Assembly: GCA_019565575.1 (NCBI GenBank)
Contig: CP067379.1
Location: 2,542,001 to 2,606,000, forward strand
From: Flavobacterium covae
GTDB taxonomy: Bacteria > Bacteroidota > Bacteroidia > Flavobacteriales > Flavobacteriaceae
DNA: 64,000 bases
Reading direction: 5' to 3'
Positions 54,702 to 64,000 of this stretch are shown piece after piece (the stretch's first letter is position 1; every line of letters begins with the position of its first letter). The notes below the pieces were generated by a model. It was not told where the DNA came from. It saw only the letters and a program-made list of their open reading frames with translations, and ran no database searches. The translations under genes were made by a program, and so were the position numbers.

Positions 54702-54753
54702 CCCTATCTTTTTTTCTGAAAAAGAATTATAAGTAAGAGATAGGGCAGCTTTT
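54702..54753 (+). terminator. Terminator between convergent genes
   Basis: CCCTATCT (54702-54709) pairs with AGATAGGG (54738-54745), followed by CAGCTTTTT. Confidence 0.6.
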
Positions 54754-54796
54754 TGTTGTCAAATTTTATATTTACCAATAAGAAATTTATTTATAT

Positions 54797-55023
54797 TTAA
54801 GGTATAGGATCGTAACCACTACCTCCCCAAGGATGGCATCGTAATATACGTTTACTACCTAACCATAATCCTTTTAGAGGACCATGTTTTTTTAAAGCGT
54901 CTACCATATACTGAGAGCAAGTAGGTTGATACCTGCAAGCAGCAGGCATTAAAGGAGAAATAATATATTGATATATTCGTACTAGGAAGACAAGAGAAAG
55001 AATTAGTATTTTTTTAGATTCAT
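54797..55023 (-). CDS. yidD: Membrane protein insertion efficiency factor YidD (apparent frameshift)
   Basis: A small amphipathic protein that assists YidC-dependent membrane insertion. It reads 75 aa when one A is added to a run of seven near 55012: [20 protein letters not shown], then [40 protein letters not shown] and [14 protein letters not shown]. The CRYxPTCSxY and [10 protein letters not shown] motifs are diagnostic. No long uninterrupted frame is present, so it is easily missed. Confidence 0.92.
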
Positions 55024-55047
55024 GTTATTTTTATTAGATAAAGAAAA

Positions 55048-55098
55048 ACTATCTCAAAAGAGCATTATTTAATATTTAATCAGCTATTTCGAGATAGT
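55048..55098. terminator. Hairpin between cysS and yidD
   Basis: ACTATCTC (55048-55055) pairs with GAGATAGT (55091-55098). It lies downstream of the cysS stop and is a possible terminator. Confidence 0.45.
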
Positions 55099-55187
55099 AT
55101 AAGTTTTTATAAACTCTTCGGTTCGTTGATCAGAATAAAATAACGATACTAATTTAAAAGAGATTATAATTTTTATATTTATGTGCT

Positions 55188-56668
55188 TTAATACGTATAA
55201 GTAGTTCCTTCTTTACCATCTTTTAATTGGATACCTAGTTCTAGTAATTGATCTCGAATTTGATCAGATAATGCCCAATTTTTATTAATACGTGCATCTT
55301 TACGCATTGTAATAAGCATTTCTATTACACCATTTAATTTGCTAGAATTATCATTAATTGATGATTGATTTTCAATACCTAAAATGTCAAATACAAAATT
55401 ATTCATTGTTTTTCGTATTAAATCTAAATCCTCTTTTGAGATTGTTTCTTTGCCATCTTTTACGATATTAATAATACGAGCACCCTCAAATAAATTAGCA
55501 ATTAGAATAGGAGTGTTAAAATCATCGTTCATGGCTTGATAGCAGTTTTCTACCCATTGAGGAATATCAACAGAGGATTGATTTTTAGGCGTAATCAAGT
55601 CAATATTTTTAATAGCTTCCATTAAACGATTATACCCTTTTTCGCTTGCTATCATAGCATCATTAGAAATGTCTAACTCGCTTCGATAGTGAGCTTGTAA
55701 AAAACAAAAACGAATGATACTAGGATTGAATGCTTTTTCGAAAAAAGTGTTATTACCTGAAATTAATTCCATAGGTAGTATAAAGTTACCTGTGCTTTTA
55801 CTCATGCGTAATCCATTCATTGTTAACATGTTAGCGTGCATCCAGTATTTTACAGGTGAAGAACCATTGCATCCTTTTCCTTGTGCAATTTCACATTCAT
55901 GATGAGGAAATTTTAAATCCATACCACCACCGTGAATATCAAATTTGTTTCCTAAATATTTGGTACTCATGGCGGTACATTCTAGATGCCAGCCGGGAAA
56001 TCCTTCTCCCCAAGGAGAATTCCATCTCATGATATGTGCAGGAGAAGCAAATTTCCATAGTGCAAAATCTTGAGGGTTCTTTTTTCGTTTTGCCCATCTA
56101 AATCACGTGTATTAGCAAATAATTCATCAATATTTCGATTACTTAGCTCCCCATAATTAAGACCTTGTTTGTTGTATTCTTCTACATCAAAATAAACTGA
56201 ACCTTGACTTTCATAGGCTAACCCTTTATTAATTAATTTTTGAATTAATTCTATTTGTTCAAGAATATGCCCTGTTGCTGTGGGTTCTATACTGGGAGGC
56301 AAAAAGTTAAATAGATCTAAAACTTTATGAAAGTATACGGTATATTTTTGTACTACTTCCATAGGTTCTAATTTTTCTAAACGTGATTGTTTAACAAAAC
56401 GATCATTTTCTACATTTCCATCATCGGTTAGATGTCCTGCGTCAGTTATATTGCGTACATAGCGCACATTATAACCTAAATGTAATAAATAACGATAAAT
56501 TACATCAAAACTCATGAAAGTTCGAACATTACCTAAATGTACATAGTTATATACGGTAGGACCACATACGTACATACCCACATTACCATCATGTAAAGGG
56601 ATGAAAGATTCTTTTTCGCCACTTAAGGTGTTATAAACTTTTATAGGGTTGGATGTATATAAACGCAT
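55188..56668 (-). CDS. cysS: Cysteinyl-tRNA synthetase (apparent frameshift)
   Basis: Charges tRNA-Cys; essential class I enzyme, 493 aa after adding one A near 56080 ([20 protein letters not shown] expected). The HIGH motif appears as [12 protein letters not shown]. The zinc ligands include [24 protein letters not shown] and [11 protein letters not shown]. The KMSKS loop is [12 protein letters not shown], and the C-terminal DALR-type domain follows. The break falls in a run of six A within a highly conserved, essential gene, so it is probably a read error. Confidence 0.96.
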
Positions 56669-56743
56669 TTGTTGAAATTTGAAAATAAGTGATTGAATTT
56701 ATGTGTTTAATGGTTGTTTTTTCAATCACTTATAATTGAATAC

Positions 56744-57415
56744 TTAAAACTTAGTTTCTAATTTTATATAGTCTAAAAATTCTTTACGAGTTGCTTCGTT
56801 TTTGAATTTACCACCAAATTCAGCAGTAACAGTGCTACTTTCTATATCTTTAATGCCTCGCGAATTTACACACAAGTGTTTAGCATCTATTACACAAGCT
56901 ACATCATCAGTACCTAGTACATTTTGTAATTCTTGTACGATTTGCATGGTTAAACGTTCTTGTACTTGTGGGCGTTTTGCGTAGTAATCTACTATGCGAT
57001 TCATTTTAGAAAGACCTATTACAGTACCATTAGAAATATAAGCAACATGTGCACGACCAATAATAGGTAAAAGATGGTGCTCACAAGTAGAATAAACTAC
57101 AATGTTTTTTTCTACTAACATTTCATTGTATTTATAATGATTTTGGAAAGTAGAAGATCCTGGTTTTTTATCTGGGTTTAAGCCTCCAAAAATATCTTTA
57201 ACAAACATTTTTGCCACACGATTAGGCGTGCCGCTTAAGCTATCATCTGTTAAATCCATTCCTAAAGTATTTAAAATACTTTCAACATCTTTGCGGATTG
57301 AAGCAATTTTTTCTTCGTCTGATAAATCAAAAGCGTCACTACGCAAAGGGGTAGTGGCACTAGTTGCTATATGACTGTGTCCTAATTCGTCGTGAAATTC
57401 TTCGTTATGAGCCAT
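56744..57415 (-). CDS. folE: GTP cyclohydrolase I
   Basis: Converts GTP to dihydroneopterin triphosphate, the entry to folate synthesis. The 223-aa protein is intact. Zinc and active-site motifs are STCEHHLLPIIGRAHVAYI and HLCVNSRGIKDIESSTVTAE; KDIFGGLNP and QERLTMQIVQELQ are also typical. A -7-like TATATTTG (57461-57454 on the minus strand) lies about 40 nt upstream. Confidence 0.97.
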   Translation of the reverse strand: MAHNEEFHDELGHSHIATSATTPLRSDAFDLSDEEKIASIRKDVESILNTLGMDLTDDSLSGTPNRVAKMFVKDIFGGLNPDKKPGSSTFQNHYKYNEMLVEKNIVVYSTCEHHLLPIIGRAHVAYISNGTVIGLSKMNRIVDYYAKRPQVQERLTMQIVQELQNVLGTDDVACVIDAKHLCVNSRGIKDIESSTVTAEFGGKFKNEATRKEFLDYIKLETKF

Positions 57416-57490
57416 TAATATAAATATAGTTTATTTCAAAATTTTTTGAATTGCAAATATAGTGAATTACTAAAAACTAAAATAATTGTA

Positions 57491-58684
57491 TTATTTGTTA
57501 TACGTTTTTAGTGCTTCGGCTAAAATTTGAGCAGATTTGATAATATCTTCTTTTTTTAATACGTAAGCAATACGTACTTCGTTGAGTCCTATACCCGGTG
57601 TTGAGTAAAATCCAGCTGCGGGTGCTACCATTACAGTTTCTCCATTAAAATCAAAGGATTCTAATAACCATTGTGCAAAATCATCAGCATTTTGTACTGG
57701 TAATTGTGCAATACAATAAAAAGCACCTTTAGGAGTGGCAATTTTTACTCCAGGGATTTTATTCATTTCAGTAATTAAAGTATCTCTTCTGTCTTTATAT
57801 TCTTTAATTACTTCATCAAAATAACTTTGTGGTGTATCTAAAGCTGCTTCACTAGCTATTTGTTCATAAGTTGGAGGAGAAAGTCTAGCTTGAGCAAATT
57901 TCATAGCCGTTTCCATGACTAATTTGTTTTTTGAAACAATACATCCAATGCGCGCTCCACACATACTATATCTTTTAGAAACGGAATCAATCATAATAGC
58001 ATGATCTTCTATTCCAGGAATATTCATGACAGAATAATGTTTTGCTTCTTCATCATAAACAAATTCACGATAGACTTCGTCAGCAATCAAGAATAAATCA
58101 TATTTTTTTACTAATTCTGCCAATTGGTTTATTTCATCTTGTGAGTATAAATAACCAGTAGGGTTTCCAGGATTACAGATTAAGATTGCTTTGGTATTAG
58201 GTGTAATTAATTTTTCAAAATCAGCAATAGGAGGTAGAGCAAAACCTGTTTCTATTCCTGACATTACAGGAACTACTCTTACTCCAGATGCGGTAGCAAA
58301 ACCATTATAGTTTGCATAAAAAGGTTCTGGGATAATAATTTCATCACCTGAATCCATTGTACTACCCAAAGCAAATAATAGTGCTTCTGATCCTCCTGTT
58401 GTTATAATTATATCTTCTTTTTTAATAGGTAATCCTATTTTATTATAACTCTCAGATAATTTTGTTCTATAGCTTTCAAAACCAGCAGAGTGGCTGTATT
58501 CTAAAACCTTAATGTCGGTATTTTGAATTGCTTTTAAAGCTACTTCTGGGGTTTGAATGTCTGGTTGACCAATATTTAAATGATATACTTTGTGCCCTTT
58601 TCTTTTTGCAGTTTCTGCATAAGGTACTAACTTTCTGATAGGAGATTCTGGCATTTGAAGCCCTTTATTTGAAACTTTTGGCAT
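57491..58684 (-). CDS. PLP-dependent aminotransferase, aspartate aminotransferase type (class I/II)
   Basis: A 397-aa fold-type I aminotransferase: VYHLNIGQPDIQTPEVAL, then ITTGGSEALLFALG, the cofactor-binding LICNPGNPTGYLYS, DEVYREFVYDE, the PLP lysine in SVSKRYSMCGARIG and EVRIAYVL. Subgroup I-beta-like enzymes such as this usually transaminate aspartate and other amino acids. The precise substrate is not certain. The frame is intact. Confidence 0.9.
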   Translation of the reverse strand: MPKVSNKGLQMPESPIRKLVPYAETAKRKGHKVYHLNIGQPDIQTPEVALKAIQNTDIKVLEYSHSAGFESYRTKLSESYNKIGLPIKKEDIIITTGGSEALLFALGSTMDSGDEIIIPEPFYANYNGFATASGVRVVPVMSGIETGFALPPIADFEKLITPNTKAILICNPGNPTGYLYSQDEINQLAELVKKYDLFLIADEVYREFVYDEEAKHYSVMNIPGIEDHAIMIDSVSKRYSMCGARIGCIVSKNKLVMETAMKFAQARLSPPTYEQIASEAALDTPQSYFDEVIKEYKDRRDTLITEMNKIPGVKIATPKGAFYCIAQLPVQNADDFAQWLLESFDFNGETVMVAPAAGFYSTPGIGLNEVRIAYVLKKEDIIKSAQILAEALKTYNK

Positions 58685-59053
58685 GATTTAATTAATTTGG
58701 TAATGCAAATTTGCAATAAAATATTTAAATAAACATTTTTTTAGATATTGATTTAATTGATACTTGAATAATATAATCTTATTATCTTACTGCTAAAAAA
58801 GAAATAATATGAATTATGGAATAAAATATTCTTTTGTTAAAAAGAATTAACTGTTTGTTAAAGATATTGCATGGGTTTAATTTTGTAAAACCCAAAATAT
58901 AATTTGATGATAATTTCGTAAAATAAAAAAAAGGTATATTACCAAACTATTTTATGAATTAGATAACTTTGTGTTGTTTTGTTAATGAAAGACTCAAAAA
59001 GAAAAATATATTTGATTTATAAGATGATTTGAATGTAAGCAAATTAAGGAATA
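58685..59053. other. Divergent intergenic region
   Basis: AT-rich DNA between the aminotransferase and the gene at 59054. A small GGGTTT/AAACCC hairpin at 58873-58893 is the only structure seen. Confidence 0.4.
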
Positions 59054-59611
59054 ATGTCACAAAACCACCATATTTATTGTTTAGAATCTGTTGCGGATGT
59101 AACAGAAGAAAAAAGAAGCGTTGTTTTAGCCTCATTAGAAAATTTAGCATATCAATATAAAATAACCAATATATACAAAACTTTTGATAGTATAGAAGGT
59201 TTTGAAGAAAGTATTAGTGCTTTGTTGTTTCAAGATCGTTATTTTAAGGATTATGCAGTTATTTATTTAGTAATGCAAGGAAGAGCTAATGAGCTTAAAA
59301 TAGATAATTATTATTATACTTTTGAAGAAATAGCAGAATTTTTTGAAGGAAAGTTAAAAGGAAAAATAATCCATTTTGCAAATACTCTTCCTTTGGATTT
59401 AAATGAAGAAACTTTTCAGTACTTTTTAGATGTTACAGGAGCTAAAGCACTTTCAGGATACGTTAATAATGTCCCTATTTTGAGTACGATCTTAGATAAT
59501 TTGTATTTTTCATTAATGGAAGAAATTGATGACATAATAGATTTAACAGAGACTTTATTTGAAAAACAATATAGCCTTTGTCAATCATTAGGGTTTAGAA
59601 TATATTATTAA
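59054..59611 (+). CDS. Conserved hypothetical protein
   Basis: A 185-aa soluble, acidic protein: HHIYCLESVADVTEEKRSVV, then SALLFQDRYFKDYAVIYLVM and KIIHFANTLPLDLNEETFQY, ending QYSLCQSLGFRIYY. The alternation of predicted strands and helices (IYLV, IIHFANT) suggests a Rossmann-like or nuclease/effector-like alpha-beta fold, but I do not recognise a functional motif. It sits about 150 nt upstream of exbB. Confidence 0.6.
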   Translation: MSQNHHIYCLESVADVTEEKRSVVLASLENLAYQYKITNIYKTFDSIEGFEESISALLFQDRYFKDYAVIYLVMQGRANELKIDNYYYTFEEIAEFFEGKLKGKIIHFANTLPLDLNEETFQYFLDVTGAKALSGYVNNVPILSTILDNLYFSLMEEIDDIIDLTETLFEKQYSLCQSLGFRIYY

Positions 59612-59760
59612 AATTTTTGTTATCAACTAGTTAATATGTTATTCTTCTAATGCTGTTATAAATGGTACAGTATTTGGTGTTATTTTTAACTTTAAATCAA
59701 AAACCGTTATATTTACCAAACAATTATTTCAAAATAAAATCGTTTAAAATAAGAAAAAAT

Positions 59761-60465
59761 ATGAGCTTATTTCTTCAAGTAGATTCACTTACTACAACTA
59801 TTAATCAGGCTAATCTAGAAGATGTACCAGTAGAAAAGACCTTATCTGTATGGGAATTATTAACTTCAGGAGGATTAGTAGGTCAGATAATTATGTTATC
59901 TTTATTTGTTATGCTGTTTTTTGCATTGTATTTGTATTTTGAACGACTTATGGCAATTAATAAAGCATCTAAAATAGATGATAAATTCATGTTATTAATA
60001 AAAGATCATATTGCTAATGGTAGGTTGGATTCAGCCAAACTATTATGTGTAGCAACTGATTCACCAGTTGCTAAATTAATTGAAAAAGGTATTTCAAGAA
60101 TAGGAAATCGTTTAGAAGATATTAATACAGCTATAGAAAATGCAGGAAAATTAGAAGTTTATAAACTAGAAAAAAATGTAAGCATGTTAGCTACACTTTC
60201 AGGGGCTGGTCCTATGACTGGTTTTTTGGGCACAGTTGTAGGAATGGTTATGGCTTTTCATAAAATGGCAAGTGGAGGAGGGCAAATAGAAGTAGGTATG
60301 TTAGCAGAAGGTATTTATACTGCTATGATGACCACAGTAGTAGGTTTAATAGTTGGTTTAATAGCTTATGTAGGCTATAATCATTTAGTTGTAAAAACAG
60401 ATAAAGTAGTGCATCAAATGGAGTTAAATGCAGTTGAGTTTTTGGATTTATTAAATGAACGATAG
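59761..60465 (+). CDS. exbB: MotA/TolQ/ExbB proton channel family protein
   Basis: The channel subunit of the TonB energising complex. About 234 aa from MSLFLQVDSLTTTINQ (59761), preferred over a longer frame from 59662. Three transmembrane segments: LVGQIIMLSLFVMLFFALYL, then TLSGAGPMTGFLGTVVGMVM and YTAMMTTVVGLIVGLIAYVG. The last two carry the proton-path residues of the family. It is the first gene of an exbB-exbD-tonB-folC run; it would power TonB-dependent receptors such as the one at 35865. Confidence 0.94.
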   Translation: MSLFLQVDSLTTTINQANLEDVPVEKTLSVWELLTSGGLVGQIIMLSLFVMLFFALYLYFERLMAINKASKIDDKFMLLIKDHIANGRLDSAKLLCVATDSPVAKLIEKGISRIGNRLEDINTAIENAGKLEVYKLEKNVSMLATLSGAGPMTGFLGTVVGMVMAFHKMASGGGQIEVGMLAEGIYTAMMTTVVGLIVGLIAYVGYNHLVVKTDKVVHQMELNAVEFLDLLNER

Positions 60466-60467
60466 AT

Positions 60468-60857
60468 ATGAATCTAAGAGGAAGAAATAAAGTTTCGGCT
60501 GAATTTAATATGTCGTCAATGACAGATATAGTTTTTTTATTGTTAATATTTTTTATGTTAACATCAACTATGGTTACAACTAATGCTTTGGACTTAGTTT
60601 TGCCAAAAGCAAAGGGAAAAACAGATAATAATAAAAGTATATCAATAAGTATAGATAAAGATAAAAAATATTATATAGATAAGCAAGCGATTACCGAAAA
60701 TGAAATAGAAGCTAAATTATTATCAGTACTTGGTAACGGAAATAAATCCGTTATACTTCGTGTAGCCGAGGGAGTGCCGATAGAAAAAGCCGTTTACGTT
60801 ATGGATATAGCCAATCGTAATCAAATAAAAATTGTTTTAGCAGTAAGACCTAAATAA
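60468..60857 (+). CDS. exbD: ExbD/TolR-type biopolymer transporter
   Basis: A 129-aa single-pass partner of ExbB. The transmembrane helix FNMSSMTDIVFLLLIFFMLT holds the essential aspartate, followed by a periplasmic domain (LDLVLPKAKGKT, then VILRVAEGVPIEKAVYVMDI). It starts 2 nt after exbB. Confidence 0.94.
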   Translation: MNLRGRNKVSAEFNMSSMTDIVFLLLIFFMLTSTMVTTNALDLVLPKAKGKTDNNKSISISIDKDKKYYIDKQAITENEIEAKLLSVLGNGNKSVILRVAEGVPIEKAVYVMDIANRNQIKIVLAVRPK

Positions 60858-60858
60858 T

Positions 60859-61626
60859 ATGTTATTTTTAGAAACACCAGAGGAAAAAAAAGCATTTGTT
60901 ATTACTTCGGTAATTTTTGTAATCCTATTCTTCCTGTTTCTGTTTTTTGGATTAACGTATGTTGATCCTCCGCCAGAAAATGGAATAATGATCAATTTTG
61001 GAACAACTGATTTAGGGCAGGGTAAGGTACAGCCAGAAGAAATGGTTATTTCTTCGCCAAAACCTAAGATCGCCCAGCCCGATCATCTAAATGAAGAAGA
61101 AAATATACTAAATAATGAATCTACTGATGCTCCCGTTATTAAAAAGACTGTACTAAAAGAACAGATAAAAGATAAAAAAGAGGAGCAAAAGCCTAGTAAG
61201 TCAACGGATGATGCTTTATCTAGTTTTATTAATGGACCTAAAATAGCAGGAGCTAATGAAGGACATGGTAATGATGAAGTATCAGGGGATAAAGGAGAAC
61301 TAAAAGGAAGTCGGTATGCTAATTCATTTTACGGATCAGGTTCAGGAGTAGGAGGGTCTGGATGGGGATTAAAAGGAAGAAGTTTAGCATCTAGATCTCG
61401 TAAAGTACAAGATTGTAATGAAACAGGAAGAGTAGTTGTACAAGTTATAGTAAATAGAAATGGTCAGGTAATAATGGCTAACTATGTAAAAGGAACAACA
61501 AATACAAATCCTTGTTTAGTAAATCCTGCAATAGATGCTGCAAGAGCATTTAGATGGCATTCCGATGAGCATGCCCCTGAAAAGCAAATAGGTTTTATCG
61601 TTTTTAATTTTGAAGTAGGGCAATAG
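60859..61626 (+). CDS. Energy transducer TonB-like protein
   Basis: A 255-aa inner-membrane-anchored protein. One transmembrane helix (FVITSVIFVILFFLFLFFGL), a charged Lys/Glu spacer (residues 60-130) and a Gly/Ser-rich segment (SFYGSGSGVGGSGWGLKGRS) lead to the C-terminal domain (GRVVVQVIVNRNGQVIMANY). The fold and its place after exbB-exbD identify a TonB-type transducer. The classical Pro-rich spacer is missing. It starts 1 nt after exbD. Confidence 0.85.
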   Translation: MLFLETPEEKKAFVITSVIFVILFFLFLFFGLTYVDPPPENGIMINFGTTDLGQGKVQPEEMVISSPKPKIAQPDHLNEEENILNNESTDAPVIKKTVLKEQIKDKKEEQKPSKSTDDALSSFINGPKIAGANEGHGNDEVSGDKGELKGSRYANSFYGSGSGVGGSGWGLKGRSLASRSRKVQDCNETGRVVVQVIVNRNGQVIMANYVKGTTNTNPCLVNPAIDAARAFRWHSDEHAPEKQIGFIVFNFEVGQ

Positions 61627-61639
61627 TTGCCTGTTTTTT

Positions 61640-62856
61640 ATGACATATCAAGAAACAATTCAATGGATGTTTGCACAGCTGCCTATGTATCAGCAACAAG
61701 GAGCTACCGCTTATAAAAAGATTTAACAAATACTGTTTTATTGGCTAATCATTTAGGAAATCCTGAAAAAAGAATTAAAACAATTCATATAGCTGGGACT
61801 AATGGTAAAGGATCAACCTCTTCTATGTTAGCATCTATTTTACAAGAAGCAGGATATAAAGTAGGGCTATATACCTCTCCTCATTTAAAAGATTATAGAG
61901 AACGTATTCGGATAAATGGGGTGGTTATAACAGAAGATTATGTAGTAGAATTTATTCGAAAAAATAAAACTTTCTTTGAAGAAAATCATTTAAGCTTTTT
62001 TGAGATGACAGTCGGATTGGCTTTTCAATATTTTGCAGATAAAAATGTAGATATAGGAATCATAGAAGTTGGTTTAGGAGGACGATTAGACTCCACCAAT
62101 ATAATTACACCTTTAATATCCGTTATAACTAATATAGGTTGGGATCATGTACAATTTTTAGGAACAACACTGTGTGCTATAGCTTCTGAAAAGGCAGGTA
62201 TTATAAAATCCAATGTTCCTGTGGTAATAGGAGAATATCTACCCGAAACACAGAGCGTATTTTTAGAGAAAGCAAAAAAAATGAATTCAACTATTTATTT
62301 TGCTTCCGATCGAATATTTGAAGAATACGAATGTGAATTACTAGGAGATTATCAAAAACAAAATAAAAAGACAGTTTTGCAGACAATAGAAGTTCTTCAA
62401 GATTATTTTGTTATTACAGAAGAACAATTAAAAAAAGGTTTATTAAGTGTGGTCAGGAATACAGGTTTGCTAGGACGTTGGCAACAATTAGATGCTATGC
62501 CCAAAGTTATTTGTGATACTGCTCATAATAGTCACGGATTAAAAATTGTGTTAAATCAAATTAAAAAAGAAACCTATAATCGTTTATTTTTTATTTTAGG
62601 AGTTGTTAATGATAAAGATTTAGATGATATTTTGCCGCTTTTCCCTAAAGATGCTTATTATATTTTTACAAAACCTAATGTGCCTCGTGGTTTAGCTCCA
62701 GAAAAATTAAAAATTATTGCTGAATCACATGGTTTGATTTTTAATGAGATAGTTTCTTCTGTTTCAGATTCTTATAAAAGAGTAAAGGACTTGGCTAGTG
62801 CTCAAGATTTTATTTATATAGGAGGAAGTACATTTGTGGTAGCAGAAATTGTATAA
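61640..62856 (+). CDS. folC: Bifunctional folylpolyglutamate/dihydrofolate synthase (apparent frameshift)
   Basis: Adds glutamate to folates. About 405 aa from MTYQETIQWMFAQLPMYQQQ (61640) after adding one A near 61712 (GATAYKKDLTNT expected). The ATP loop is IHIAGTNGKGSTSSMLASIL. The remainder shows GLYTSPHLKDYRERIRINGV, FFEMTVGLAFQYFA, GLGGRLDSTNII, ASEKAGIIKSNVPVV and DTAHNSHGLKIVL. It is 13 nt downstream of the TonB gene. Confidence 0.94.
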
Positions 62857-62873
62857 TTTTCTTTATTTTTTTA

Positions 62874-62903
62874 TTGTTTTACAAAAAAACTATCTTATAT
62901 TTG
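62874..62903 (+). promoter_or_regulatory. Promoter of the tRNA-Val array
   Basis: TTG (62874-62876) and TATATTTG (62896-62903) are 19 nt apart, a canonical Flavobacterium promoter 39 nt before the first tRNA. Confidence 0.75.
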
Positions 62904-62942
62904 CACCCACAATAACGGAAGAATATTCTTCTAGATGTTATC

Positions 62943-63017
62943 GGGCGATTAGCTCAGCTGGTTCAGAGCACCTCGTTTACACCGAGGGGGTCAGGGGTTC
63001 GAATCCCTTATCGCCCA
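62943..63017 (+). tRNA. tRNA-Val (TAC), copy 1
   Basis: The 75-nt cloverleaf has acceptor arms GGGCGAT/ATCGCCC, a D-arm GCTCAGCTGGTTCAGAGC, and an anticodon stem CCTCG/CGAGG around TTTACAC (anticodon TAC). The T-arm is GGGGTTCGAATCCC and the discriminator is A. CCA is not encoded. Confidence 0.97.
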
Positions 63018-63057
63018 CAGAAGAAACTTAGCGTTTCATACGTTCAAAAGATTTATC

Positions 63058-63132
63058 GGGCGATTAGCTCAGCTGGTTCAGAGCACCTCGTTTACACCGA
63101 GGGGGTCAGGGGTTCGAATCCCTTATCGCCCA
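63058..63132 (+). tRNA. tRNA-Val (TAC), copy 2
   Basis: Identical to copy 1. The spacer of 40 nt between them carries GAAAC-TTAGC-GTTTC, a 5-bp hairpin. Confidence 0.97.
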
Positions 63133-63171
63133 CAGAAGAAACTTAAAGTTTCATACGTTCAAAAATTTATC

Positions 63172-63246
63172 GGGCGATTAGCTCAGCTGGTTCAGAGCAC
63201 CTCGTTTACACCGAGGGGGTCAGGGGTTCGAATCCCTTATCGCCCA
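63172..63246 (+). tRNA. tRNA-Val (TAC), copy 3
   Basis: Identical to copy 1, after a 39-nt spacer with GAAACTT-A-AAGTTTC. Confidence 0.97.
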
Positions 63247-63286
63247 CAAAAGAAACTTAAAGTTTCATACGTTCAAAAGATTTATC

Positions 63287-63361
63287 GGGCGATTAGCTCA
63301 GCTGGTTCAGAGCACCTCGTTTACACCGAGGGGGTCAGGGGTTCGAATCCCTTATCGCCCA
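63287..63361 (+). tRNA. tRNA-Val (TAC), copy 4
   Basis: Identical to copy 1, after a 40-nt spacer with the same hairpin. Confidence 0.97.
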
Positions 63362-63400
63362 CAGAAAAAACTTAAAGTTTCATACGTTCAAGAATTTATC

Positions 63401-63475
63401 GGGCGATTAGCTCAGCTGGTTCAGAGCACCTCGTTTACACCGAGGGGGTCAGGGGTTCGAATCCCTTATCGCCCA
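63401..63475 (+). tRNA. tRNA-Val (TAC), copy 5
   Basis: Identical to copy 1, after a 39-nt spacer with the same hairpin. Confidence 0.97.
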
Positions 63476-63514
63476 CAGAAGAAACTTAAAGTTTCATACG
63501 TTCAAGAATTTATC

Positions 63515-63589
63515 GGGCGATTAGCTCAGCTGGTTCAGAGCACCTCGTTTACACCGAGGGGGTCAGGGGTTCGAATCCCTTATCGCCCA
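63515..63589 (+). tRNA. tRNA-Val (TAC), copy 6
   Basis: Identical to copy 1, last of the array, 5 nt before a terminator. Confidence 0.97.
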
Positions 63590-63593
63590 CATT

Positions 63594-63621
63594 AGCATCC
63601 TTTATAGGGTGCTTTTTTTTT
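63594..63621 (+). terminator. Terminator of the tRNA-Val array
   Basis: AGCATCC and GGGTGCT pair (one G-U) over TTTATA, followed by a T-run. Confidence 0.85.
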
Positions 63622-63675
63622 ACCTTTTTGGATCAAATCAATGTGATCAAATTAAATTAAGTATATAAACCCAAA

Positions 63676-64000
63676 TTACGCATTAGAGATTTCAAAAGGA
63701 TAGCTGATGTTATAATTCCAAAGACCACTGAACCAAGCTCTTCTTTTTTTTTAAGTGCAATTTTAAAAACAAAATGATAAATTTGTTTTTAAAAATATGT
63801 CGCTATGGCAAAGGTTTTATATCGCAATGTTGTTAGTGTTTTCTGAGTTTTTTCTTGTAAAACAAATGTTCTGAAAAGAAACATTAAATTATAAGCTATC
63901 ATAGTAAAAATAAGAGCTGCTTCGGTTAGGAAAAAATCTTTCAAATTAAATCTGTCAAAGCTAAAGTCATATTTCAATTCTTTTATTCTATTTTCAGCAT
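63676..64000 (-). pseudogene. IS1380-family-like transposase, C-terminal part, cut by window edge
   Basis: The minus strand reads AENRIKELKYDFSFDRFNLK, then LTEAALIFTMIAYNLMFLFR and KTLTTLRYKTFAIATYF, the C-terminal end of IS1380-type DDE transposases. The tail KKRRAWFSGLWNYNISYPFE and a stop at 63676 are reached only after at least two indels, near 63795 and 63750. The 5' part lies beyond the right edge, so I cannot tell a full element from a remnant. Confidence 0.65.

Noticed and set aside
56900..58760. Possible riboswitch upstream of folE or the aminotransferase
   Set aside because: Leaders are short and I could not identify any conserved aptamer core.
62943..63589. Regular ~114-nt repeats that could suggest a CRISPR array
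   Set aside because: The repeat unit is a complete tRNA-Val gene and the spacers are conserved, not unique.

Overview
The window is chromosomal DNA from a low-GC member of the Bacteroidota, most probably a Flavobacteriaceae species close to Flavobacterium. This is inferred from several features: two large secreted proteins with type IX secretion (T9SS) type B sorting domains, -7 elements of the form TAnnTTTG with a TTG about 19-20 nt upstream, a MurF-alanine racemase fusion, a type III glutamine synthetase, a DUF6495 gene, and little use of Shine-Dalgarno sites.

Layout. 1-3100: partial yaaA, asd, and an ECF sigma factor with a membrane partner. 3451-10216: two giant cell-surface proteins. 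10518-20580: nadC, a YihY-type membrane protein, a DUF2147 protein, priA facing a LytTR regulator, the rpsF-rpsR-rplI ribosomal operon, DUF6495 and ligA. 20900-26706: DUF2750, rsmI, tdk and murF-alr. 26772-35299: mscL, a complete IS1182-like insertion sequence, panB, an RluA-type pseudouridine synthase, an aldehyde dehydrogenase and glutamine synthetase III. 35397-43110: an accessory island. 43286-46300: small unknown genes and a phage-like regulatory patch. 46343-58684: the (p)ppGpp synthetase/hydrolase, serA, serC, a LuxC-like reductase, ferredoxin, yidD, cysS, folE and an aminotransferase. 59054-62856: exbB-exbD-tonB and folC. 62943-63589: six identical tRNA-Val genes. The right edge cuts through an IS1380-like transposase.

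The most interesting locus is 35865-42697. An outer-membrane receptor with an N-terminal carboxypeptidase-regulatory-like domain is followed by two short Cys-rich peptides with double-glycine leaders. A radical SAM/SPASM maturase comes next, and it overlaps a C39-peptidase ABC exporter. This looks like a RiPP (modified peptide) biosynthesis and export system whose two precursors share a TNNCxxGNC / GNCVxGC core. Diverged repeats lie on both sides of it. Just downstream, three small DNA-binding proteins sit next to paired palindromic or directly repeated operator-like sites.

About 40 single-base indels interrupt otherwise intact genes, including ligA, murF-alr, cysS, folC and the Rel gene. Nearly all lie in short homopolymers. 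One base restores each reading frame, and the restored lengths are multiples of three. I therefore treat them mainly as sequencing or assembly errors and annotate the merged genes, giving the break point in each entry.

A family of short non-autonomous repeats at about 22462, 48915 and 49225 carries ends like those of the IS1182 element. No rRNA, CRISPR array or recognised riboswitch was seen.
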